64,000 nt of DNA from Terrimesophilobacter bigeumensis. GTDB taxonomy: Bacteria > Actinomycetota > Actinomycetes > Actinomycetales > Microbacteriaceae. Shown piece after piece: positions 9,293 through 15,585 of the stretch. Numbering within the stretch: position 1 is the first letter of the stretch; each line of letters opens with the position of its first letter. The DNA lies in NCBI RefSeq assembly GCF_039537265.1, contig NZ_BAABAE010000003.1:992001-1056000 (forward strand). Direction: 5' to 3'. The notes under the pieces are model-generated. The model saw only the letters and a program-made list of their open reading frames with translations, was not told the DNA's origin and searched no databases. Position numbers and translations under genes: made by a program.

Positions 9293-10302
9293 AGCGGCCA
9301 GAGGGATTCGGCGGGCGGCCGCGGGAACCCGAACCCGTGGTGCGGCCGGCGCCCAGCCGCCGGGGGAAGCAGGCCAGCGCATCCACGCCTTCCGCGCCGA
9401 CCGCCGCGCCGCGCCCCGCCGCGCCACGCCCCAGTGAACCGCGCCCCGGCGCGCCAAAACCCAGTGCACCGCGGTCGGCCCCGGCACGGTCCGCGCCGGC
9501 CACGGCATCCGAGCGCCCGTCCAGGCAGGGGAGGGCCACGAAGGAACTGCGTTCCGCCTCCCGGGATCGACGCCGCTATGAGAAGCGCGAGATCCGGCGG
9601 TTCACCAGGCGGGCGCGCAACCGACGGCTCGGCTGGGCCGTCGCTGCCGGTGTCGTCGTCGTGCTGGTCGCACTCCTCGCAGTGGCCATCTACTCCCCGT
9701 TGCTTGCGCTTCGGACCATCCGCATCGAGGGCACCTCTGCGGTGAGCGCCGACGAGGTGATGGCCGCCGTCGACGGTCAGCTCGGAACGCCGCTCGCACT
9801 CATCGACTACGACCGGATCCGCACCGAGCTCGACGGCTTCCCGCTCATCCGGAGCTTCGTGACGGAGGTGCTGCCGCCGGCCACACTCGTGGTGCGCATC
9901 GTCGAACGTGCGCCGGTCGGAACCATCGCCACTCCGGCAGGATTCGCGGTCGTCGACCCGGCCGGAGTTCCGCTGTCCACCTCCGCGCAGCGGATGCCGG
10001 GGGTCCCGCTCATCGATGTCGGTTCGAAGGGGGTGGACAGTACCGCGTTCCGCGCGGTCGTCGAGGTGCTCCTCGCGCTTCCCGATGCGATCCGCGCACG
10101 GGTGGACACCGCGCAGGCGACCTCGAAGGACGACGTCTCACTCGTGCTCGAGGGCGTCGGCCAGCGCGTGGTCTGGGGCAGTGCCGACCGTTCAGCGCTC
10201 AAGGCCCGTGTGCTCCAGGACCTGATGGCGACCCAGGGCGAGAACGCGAAAGTCGAGTTCGACGTCTCGGCCCCGCTCAGCCCCGTCGTACGTCCGCGCT
10301 GA
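9289..10302 (+). CDS. ftsQ: Cell division protein FtsQ/DivIB
   Basis: Bitopic divisome protein of 337 residues. GTG at 9289 overlaps the murC stop and I take it as the start. Residues 1-115 form a long basic cytoplasmic tail with Ala-Pro-Arg-Pro repeats (about 36-70) and an Arg/Lys-rich stretch (82-113). One membrane segment follows (about 116-135), then the extracellular POTRA domain beginning LRTIRIEGTSAVSADEV, and the FtsQ C-domain. It links lipid II synthesis genes to ftsZ in this cluster. Confidence 0.92.
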   Translation: MKRPEGFGGRPREPEPVVRPAPSRRGKQASASTPSAPTAAPRPAAPRPSEPRPGAPKPSAPRSAPARSAPATASERPSRQGRATKELRSASRDRRRYEKREIRRFTRRARNRRLGWAVAAGVVVVLVALLAVAIYSPLLALRTIRIEGTSAVSADEVMAAVDGQLGTPLALIDYDRIRTELDGFPLIRSFVTEVLPPATLVVRIVERAPVGTIATPAGFAVVDPAGVPLSTSAQRMPGVPLIDVGSKGVDSTAFRAVVEVLLALPDAIRARVDTAQATSKDDVSLVLEGVGQRVVWGSADRSALKARVLQDLMATQGENAKVEFDVSAPLSPVVRPR

Positions 10303-10430
10303 CCCGGTTCCCGGCGTGCTCCGGCTGGGCGTTGCCCGTGGACTTCACGACACGCGGGAGCGGTTGCGTGTCCGTGCACGAGGTCGCGCCTACCGTCAGC
10401 TTCAGGAAATGCATACTGAGCATAACTTTA

Positions 10431-10447
10431 AACCTCAAGTAGAGGTT
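10431..10447 (+). promoter_or_regulatory. Inverted repeat in the ftsZ leader
   Basis: AACCTC and GAGGTT form a perfect 6-bp inverted repeat around AAGTA, 23 bases before the ftsZ GTG, in a short A/T-rich island of otherwise GC-rich DNA. A possible -10 (TAACTT, 10423-10428) sits just upstream with a weak TTCAGG 16 bases before it. The repeat could be an operator or a leader hairpin; there is no T-run, so a terminator is unlikely. Confidence 0.55.
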
Positions 10448-10470
10448 GAAAGTAATACCGGAGGCCGGAC

Positions 10471-11625
10471 GTGACATCGAACCAGAACTACCTCGCCGTG
10501 ATCAAGGTGGTCGGCATCGGCGGTGGCGGCGTCAATGCCGTCAACCGGATGATCGAGCTCGGCCTGCGCGGCGTCGAGTTCATCGCCATCAACACGGATG
10601 CCCAGGCGCTCCTCATGAGCGATGCCGACGTCAAGCTCGACGTCGGCCGGGAGCTCACGCGCGGACTCGGAGCAGGCGCCGACCCCGAGGTCGGACGCCG
10701 CGCCGCGGAAGACCACGCCGAGGAGATCGAGGAGGCACTGGCCGGCGCCGACATGGTCTTCGTCACCGCGGGGGAGGGCGGGGGAACCGGAACCGGTGGC
10801 GCTCCCGTCGTCGCGCGCATCGCGAAATCCATCGGCGCACTCACGATCGGCGTCGTCACCCGCCCCTTCGGATTCGAGGGCAAGCGCAGGGCCGCCCAGG
10901 CCGAAGTCGGGGTCGCCGCGCTCAAGAGCGAGGTCGACACCCTCATCGTCGTGCCGAACGACCGTCTGCTGGAGATCAGCGACCGGGGGATCAGCTTCCT
11001 CGAGGCCTTCGCCACGGCCGACCAGGTGCTTCTCGCCGGCGTCCAGGGCATCACCGACCTCATCACGACCCCCGGTCTCATCAACCTCGACTTCGCCGAC
11101 GTCAAGTCGGTCATGCAGGGCGCCGGATCCGCACTCATGGGAATCGGCTCCTCACGCGGCGCCGACCGCGCCATCAAGGCTGCGGAGCTGGCCGTTGCGA
11201 GCCCCCTCCTCGAGGCGAGCATCGATGGCGCTCACGGCGTGCTGCTCTCCATCCAGGGCGGCTCCAACCTCGGGATCTTCGAGATCAACGACGCGGCCAG
11301 GCTCGTGCAGGAAGCCGTGCATCCGGAAGCGAACATCATCTTCGGAGCCGTCATCGACGACACGCTCGGAGACGAGGTGCGCGTGACGGTCATCGCCGCA
11401 GGGTTCGACGGGGGAGAGCCTTCCGTGCGGAAGGCCGACCGCCGGTCCAACTACGTCACCGCCGGAGCCCCGCCGCTCGAAGCGGCCGCAGAATACGACC
11501 ATGTCGCCACCGGGGACACGGTCGCCGCGGGGTGGGGCGAGGAGCCGGAGCTTCCGCCGGTGCGCAACGACCCCGAGTTCGACGACGCGGCCGACGACCT
11601 GGACATCCCCGACTTCCTCAAATGA
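10471..11625 (+). CDS. ftsZ: Cell division GTPase FtsZ
   Basis: Tubulin-like GTPase that builds the Z ring. GTG start with a CGGAGG ribosome site 6 bases before it; 384 residues. N-terminal VVGIGGGGVNAVNRMI, the tubulin signature GEGGGTGTGGAPVVA near residue 100, and the T7-loop NLDFADVKSVM are all present. A variable linker leads to the conserved C-terminal peptide DDLDIPDFLK, the docking site for SepF and other partners. Preceded by a 168-base leader with an inverted repeat. The stop overlaps the next ATG. Confidence 0.98.
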   Translation: MTSNQNYLAVIKVVGIGGGGVNAVNRMIELGLRGVEFIAINTDAQALLMSDADVKLDVGRELTRGLGAGADPEVGRRAAEDHAEEIEEALAGADMVFVTAGEGGGTGTGGAPVVARIAKSIGALTIGVVTRPFGFEGKRRAAQAEVGVAALKSEVDTLIVVPNDRLLEISDRGISFLEAFATADQVLLAGVQGITDLITTPGLINLDFADVKSVMQGAGSALMGIGSSRGADRAIKAAELAVASPLLEASIDGAHGVLLSIQGGSNLGIFEINDAARLVQEAVHPEANIIFGAVIDDTLGDEVRVTVIAAGFDGGEPSVRKADRRSNYVTAGAPPLEAAAEYDHVATGDTVAAGWGEEPELPPVRNDPEFDDAADDLDIPDFLK

Positions 11626-12308
11626 CCCGGCAGGTCGGCCCTCCGCTCGCCGAGCGGCTGGCCACGGTGAGGTCCGGCGTCGCCGAGGCCGCGCGCGAGG
11701 CCGGTCGGAGCCCCCAAGAGCTCACGACGATCGTCGTGACCAAGTTCCATCCGGCTTCGCTCGTGCGCGAGCTGCACGCGCTCGGCGTGCAGGATGTGGG
11801 GGAGAGCAGGCATCAGGAGGCGAGGCAGAAGTCCGCCGAGCTGGCCCCGCTGAGGCTCACCTGGCACTTCGTCGGGCAGCTGCAGGGCAAGAAGGCGCGT
11901 CAGGTTGCCGCCTATGCCGATGTCATCCACTCCGTCGACCGCGAGTCGCTCGTGACGGCGCTGCGTTCGGATGATTCGGTCACCGACTGCTTCCTGCAAC
12001 TCAACCTCACCGACGACCCGGAGAGGGGAGGGGTCGACCTCGCCGGGCTCCCGACTCTCGCCGAACTCGTACTCGCAACCCCGGGCCTGCGCCTGCTGGG
12101 TGTCATGGCGATCGCACCCCTCGACGAGGAGCCGCGGCGCGCCTTCGCCCGGGTGCGCACGGCATCCGAGGCGCTGCGCACGGTCGCACCGGATGCGACG
12201 GCGATCTCCGCCGGGATGTCCGGGGACTACCGCGAGGCGATCCTCGAAGGCGCGACACACCTTCGGATCGGCACGGCAATCACCGGAAATCGGCCCATCG
12301 CCGGTTAA
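11622..12308 (+). CDS. YggS-family PLP homeostasis protein
   Basis: Alanine-racemase-fold protein that binds pyridoxal phosphate and balances B6 pools (YggS/YlmE/PLPBP family). 228 residues from an ATG overlapping the ftsZ stop. The PLP lysine is in VVTKFHPA near residue 38, and the family C-terminal pattern SAGMSGDYREAILEG followed by THLRIGTAI is intact. In many actinobacteria pgeF lies between ftsZ and this gene; here it does not. Confidence 0.9.
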   Translation: MTRQVGPPLAERLATVRSGVAEAAREAGRSPQELTTIVVTKFHPASLVRELHALGVQDVGESRHQEARQKSAELAPLRLTWHFVGQLQGKKARQVAAYADVIHSVDRESLVTALRSDDSVTDCFLQLNLTDDPERGGVDLAGLPTLAELVLATPGLRLLGVMAIAPLDEEPRRAFARVRTASEALRTVAPDATAISAGMSGDYREAILEGATHLRIGTAITGNRPIAG

Positions 12309-12345
12309 TCTCTCTGTACAGGAGTTCCACCACTGGAGGCATCAC

Positions 12346-12822
12346 ATGGCTAATCCGCTGCGCAAGACCATGGTCTACCTGGGCCTTGCCGACGAAGAGT
12401 TCGACTACGAGGACGCCGCACCGGCGCCCGTTGCGGTCCAGCAGCAGAGCCACCAGCAGGTCGCCCATCAGCAGGCGCAGCGCGCCCCGGTGACACCCCT
12501 GCGACGCGCGCCTCGGGCGGCGGCCCCCGTGGCGGAGATGAACGAGATCCTCACCGTGCACCCGCGCCAGTACAAGGACGCCCAGGTGATCGCCGAGAGC
12601 TTCCGCGACGGCATCCCGGTCATCATCAACCTCTCGCAGATGAGCGAGCCGGAGGCCCGGCGCCTCGTCGACTTCGCGAGCGGGCTGTCCCAGGGACTCT
12701 ACGGCCGGATCGAGCGGGTCACGAGCAAGGTCTTCCTCCTGTCGCCGGCGCACGTCGCCGTGAGCGGCGACCAGGCGGAGGTCGAGCCGACGGTCGACGC
12801 GTCGTTCTTCCCCGAGAACTGA
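12346..12822 (+). CDS. sepF: Cell division protein SepF
   Basis: Membrane anchor and bundler for FtsZ. The 158-residue product starts at ATG after CTGGAGG. Residues 1-20 (MANPLRKTMVYLGLADEEF) form the membrane-binding helix, followed by a Gln/Ala/Pro linker rich in QQ pairs, then the SepF core with VIINLSQMSEPEARRLVDF and the terminal GLYGRIERVTSKVFLLSP. The upstream frame extension is a shadow of yggS. Confidence 0.95.
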   Translation: MANPLRKTMVYLGLADEEFDYEDAAPAPVAVQQQSHQQVAHQQAQRAPVTPLRRAPRAAAPVAEMNEILTVHPRQYKDAQVIAESFRDGIPVIINLSQMSEPEARRLVDFASGLSQGLYGRIERVTSKVFLLSPAHVAVSGDQAEVEPTVDASFFPEN

Positions 12823-12853
12823 CGGCCGGCGAACCGACCCCGGAGCACCGACA

Positions 12854-13144
12854 ATCATTCCCCTCATCGCGACGGTCGCGTACGTCGCGCTGCTCGTCTA
12901 CTTCTTCGTCATGTGGGGCCGGTTCGTCCTCGACCTCGCACGCAGCTTCGCCCGCGACTGGCGACCGAAGGGGTTCTGGCTCGTCCTGGCGGAGCTGGTC
13001 TTCACCCTGACCGACCCACCCATCCGGCTCGTCCGGCGGTTCGTGCCGTCGATCCGGATCGGCGGAGGAGGGCTGGACTTCTCCTGGAGCATCGTCATGC
13101 TCGTCGTGATCGTTCTCATGTACGCGGCGCTCCTCTTCAGCTGA
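12854..13144 (+). CDS. YggT-family membrane protein, apparent non-canonical start
   Basis: Small membrane protein of the YggT/YlmG family next to sepF and divIVA, linked to division and cell shape. The conserved part (WGRFVLDLARSFARDWRPKG, then TLTDPPIRLVRR) is clear, with hydrophobic segments at both ends. The first ATG, at 12911, would cut the first membrane segment (LIATVAYVALLVYFFVM). No in-frame ATG, GTG or TTG exists between the sepF stop and that point. ATC at 12854 lies 8 bases after GGAG and is my best start; ATT at 12857 is the alternative. About 96 residues. Confidence 0.75.
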   Translation: MIPLIATVAYVALLVYFFVMWGRFVLDLARSFARDWRPKGFWLVLAELVFTLTDPPIRLVRRFVPSIRIGGGGLDFSWSIVMLVVIVLMYAALLFS

Positions 13145-13231
13145 GTGCCGTCCGAGCCGGCGAAGCGGTGCGCCGAGACATCCGTCGAAGGTCGCTAGCA
13201 GGTGATTCACAAGATATTTGCTACCGTTAGC

Positions 13232-13252
13232 GGTACGTTGATTCGACGTACC
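13232..13252 (+). promoter_or_regulatory. Palindrome upstream of divIVA
   Basis: GGTACGT and ACGTACC form a perfect 7-bp inverted repeat around TGATTCG, ending 23 bases before the divIVA ATG. A second small repeat, TACCG-TTAG-CGGTA (13222-13235), overlaps its left arm, so two alternative hairpins or operator half-sites compete. The stretch is A/T-rich compared with its surroundings. No T-run follows, so an operator or leader structure is more likely than a terminator. Confidence 0.5.
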
Positions 13253-13275
13253 AATGAACTTTGAAGGTGACACTC

Positions 13276-13977
13276 ATGGCTCTGACCCCTGAAGATGTGG
13301 TCAACAAGCGATTCCAGCCGACCAAATTCCGCGAGGGCTACGACCAGGACGAGGTCGACGACTTCCTCGACGAGGTCGTCGTCGAGCTTCGCAGGCTGGG
13401 CCAGGAGAACGAGGAGCTGCGCCAGCGACTCGTGGCGAGCGATGCCCGGATCAGCGAACTCCAGCGCAGCGGCGCCACCGCCGCGCCGGCCGCCGAGCCC
13501 GTCGTCGCGCCCGTGCCCGTCGCCTCGTCGCCCGAGGCTGCACCCGCTCAGGCCTATGCCGCCGGAGTCGACCCGGCATCCGACCCCAACAACACGAACA
13601 ACCTCCTGCAGCTCGCGCGGAGACTCCATGAGGAGCACGTGCGCGAGGGCATCGAGAAGCGCGATGCGCTCATCGCCGAAGGCCATGCCGCCGCTGCACG
13701 GATCGTCAGCGAGGGCGAAGCCCAGCAGCGCGCGGAGCTGGAGACGCTCGACCAGGAGCGCACCTCGCTCGAGCGCCGCGTCGAGGAACTGCGCCAGTTC
13801 GAGCGCGAGTACCGCGCCAAGCTCAAGGGCCACATCGAGGGTCTGCTGCACGATCTGGACGGGACGGCCGTTCCCGCCGGCGCCCCCGCAGAAGCATCCC
13901 AGCCGGAGCCCGCAGTGACCTACGATTCGGTGCCGTCGCAACCGCCGGCGAGTTTCCAGGGCTTCGGCGGTAACTGA
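13276..13977 (+). CDS. divIVA: DivIVA/Wag31 polar growth scaffold
   Basis: Coiled-coil protein that marks curved membrane at poles and septa and directs wall growth in actinobacteria. ATG 13276 follows GAAGGTGA; 233 residues. The N-terminal DivIVA motif is intact (MALTPEDVVNKRFQPTKF, then YDQDEVDDFLDEVV). A first coiled coil, an Ala/Pro/Val linker (about 75-105), a long second coiled coil (about 110-200) and a Pro-rich tail follow. An in-frame TTG at 13261 is a weaker alternative start. Confidence 0.95.
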   Translation: MALTPEDVVNKRFQPTKFREGYDQDEVDDFLDEVVVELRRLGQENEELRQRLVASDARISELQRSGATAAPAAEPVVAPVPVASSPEAAPAQAYAAGVDPASDPNNTNNLLQLARRLHEEHVREGIEKRDALIAEGHAAAARIVSEGEAQQRAELETLDQERTSLERRVEELRQFEREYRAKLKGHIEGLLHDLDGTAVPAGAPAEASQPEPAVTYDSVPSQPPASFQGFGGN

Positions 13978-13978
13978 G

Positions 13979-14575
13979 CTGTCGGACGAAGAGAGATCGG
14001 CGCCCGCGCCGCGGAAGGTCAGGGCGTCCGCCCTCGTCGCGCTCGCCCTCGTCGCCGTCGGCGTCTACGGGCTCGACCAGTTCAGCAAGTTCCTCATCGT
14101 CTCGAATCTCGCGGTCGGTGAGCAGGTCCCGGTGCTTGGGGAGGTCCTGCAGTTCCACTTCGTGAAGAACTCGGGTGCAGCCTTCTCGCTCGCGAGCGGT
14201 TCGACCTGGATCTTTTCGATCGTCGCAGCAGGCGTTGCCGTCTTCATCATCTGGTACGCCGGCCGCATCCGTTCGATGTCGTGGGCGATCCTGTTCGGGA
14301 TGCTCCTCGGCGGAACGCTGGGAAACCTCACCGATCGCCTGTTCCGTGAGCCGAGTTTCGGGCTCGGGCATGTGATCGACTTCGTCCAGGTCTGGGGCTT
14401 CCCGGCGATCTTCAACGTCGCCGACTCCTTCATCGTCGCGAGCATGGGGCTCTTCATCATCCTGTCGCTACGGGGGACCCGCCTGGACGGAACCCACCCG
14501 CGGAAGGCGATCGCCACTGCCGGGACCGCTGGGGAGGCCGCAGTGGAGACCTCGTCGGAAACACCAGACCGGTAG
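13979..14575 (+). CDS. lspA: Lipoprotein signal peptidase II, apparent CTG start
   Basis: Membrane aspartyl protease that cleaves prolipoprotein signal peptides. All family blocks are present: LDQFSK in the first membrane segment, FVKNSGAAFSLASG, GGTLGNLTDRLFR and FNVADSF with the two catalytic aspartates. The first canonical start, GTG 14132, would remove the first membrane segment and the DQ..K block. The only start-like codon that keeps them is CTG 13979, two bases after the divIVA stop with GGCGG eight bases before it. No ATG, GTG or TTG occurs in frame between the upstream stop (13916) and 14132. About 198 residues. Confidence 0.82.
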   Translation: MSDEERSAPAPRKVRASALVALALVAVGVYGLDQFSKFLIVSNLAVGEQVPVLGEVLQFHFVKNSGAAFSLASGSTWIFSIVAAGVAVFIIWYAGRIRSMSWAILFGMLLGGTLGNLTDRLFREPSFGLGHVIDFVQVWGFPAIFNVADSFIVASMGLFIILSLRGTRLDGTHPRKAIATAGTAGEAAVETSSETPDR

Positions 14576-14579
14576 GCCG

Positions 14580-15500
14580 ATGGAGTCCCGCAGCCTCCCG
14601 GTCCCTCCTGGCGCTGCCGGTGAGCGTGTCGATGCCGCCCTCGCGAAGATTCTCGGGTTCTCCCGCAGTTTCGCCGTCGAGGTCCTCGAGGCGGGCGGTG
14701 TCACGGTCGACGGGGCGCCTGTCGCGAAATCCGACCGGCTGAGGGAGGGGGCCTGGCTCGAGGTGGTCTGGGAGCCCCGAAGGCCCCCCGCGGTCGTCCC
14801 GCTCGCGGTTCCCGGCCTGCGCGTCGTCCATCAGGATGCCGACATCGTCGTCGTCGACAAACCGGTCGGAGTCGCGGCGCACCCCTCGATGGGATGGACC
14901 GGGCCGACCGTGCTCGGCGCCCTCGCCGCCGCCGGCATCCGGGTCAGCACCTCCGGGGCGGCCGAACGGGCCGGGATCGTGCATCGCCTCGACGTGGGGA
15001 CGAGCGGGCTCATGGTCGTGGCAGGCAGCGAGCGCGCCTACACCGAGCTCAAGCGCGCCTTCCACGACCGGGAGGTCGGGAAGATCTACCACGCCGTCGC
15101 CCAGGGGCATCCGGATCCGCTCCGAGGGACGATCGACGCTCCCATCGGGAGGCACCCGGGCTCGCGCTGGAAGTTCGCGGTCACGAGCGACGGCAAGCCC
15201 TCCGTCACGCACTACGAGACGATCGAGGCGTTCCGTGCCGCCTCGCTGCTCGAGATCCACCTGGAGACCGGTCGCACCCACCAGATCCGGGTGCACCTGG
15301 CCGCCCAGCGCCATCCCTGCGTCGGCGACGAGACGTACGGCGCCGACCCGGCACTGTCTGCTCGCCTCGGTCTCGAGCGGCAGTGGCTGCACGCCGTGCG
15401 ACTGCGGTTCCGGCACCCGGGCTCGGGGGAGCAGGTCGAGTTCACCTCGCCCTACCCGGCGGATCTCGAGCATGCGCTCGAGGTGCTCCGGGCCGACTGA
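14580..15500 (+). CDS. rluD: RluD-family 23S rRNA pseudouridine synthase
   Basis: RNA-modifying enzyme of 306 residues with an N-terminal S4 RNA-binding domain (RVDAALAKILGFSRSFAVE) and a RluA-type catalytic domain. The catalytic aspartate is in IVHRLDVGTSGLMVVA near residue 142; TGRTHQIRVHLA follows. The ATG lies 4 bases after the lspA stop, a pairing seen in many bacteria. Exact rRNA target sites cannot be read from the sequence. Confidence 0.9.
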   Translation: MESRSLPVPPGAAGERVDAALAKILGFSRSFAVEVLEAGGVTVDGAPVAKSDRLREGAWLEVVWEPRRPPAVVPLAVPGLRVVHQDADIVVVDKPVGVAAHPSMGWTGPTVLGALAAAGIRVSTSGAAERAGIVHRLDVGTSGLMVVAGSERAYTELKRAFHDREVGKIYHAVAQGHPDPLRGTIDAPIGRHPGSRWKFAVTSDGKPSVTHYETIEAFRAASLLEIHLETGRTHQIRVHLAAQRHPCVGDETYGADPALSARLGLERQWLHAVRLRFRHPGSGEQVEFTSPYPADLEHALEVLRAD

Positions 15501-15506
15501 CAGGCC

Positions 15507-15537
15507 GTCGGACGGCACGTCGTCTGCGCCGTCCGAC
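15507..15537 (+). terminator. Hairpin after rluD
   Basis: GTCGGACGGC and GCCGTCCGAC form a perfect 10-bp stem around an 11-base loop, starting 7 bases after the rluD stop. No T-run follows, which is common for actinobacterial terminators. It separates the dcw operon from dnaE. Confidence 0.7.
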
Positions 15538-15548
15538 CCGCGCTGGCT

Positions 15549-15554
15549 TAAGCT
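15549..15554 (+). promoter_or_regulatory. Probable -10 of dnaE
   Basis: TAAGCT lies just after the rluD terminator hairpin and 31 bases before the dnaE GTG. That leaves room for a short leader containing the GGAG ribosome site at 15577-15580. Confidence 0.4.
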
Positions 15555-15585
15555 GGTGTGACACCCTCGGCCCGTCGGAGAACCA

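Noticed and set aside
9400..9490. GC-rich direct repeats as a mobile or intergenic repeat
   Set aside because: They are in-frame codons for the Ala/Pro/Arg tail of FtsQ.
12911..13144. Taking ATG 12911 as the yggT-like start
   Set aside because: It would delete most of the first membrane helix that is conserved in the family and clearly encoded upstream in frame.
14132..14575. lspA as a truncated pseudogene starting at GTG 14132
   Set aside because: The missing N-terminal part is present, in frame and intact upstream; only the start codon is unusual.
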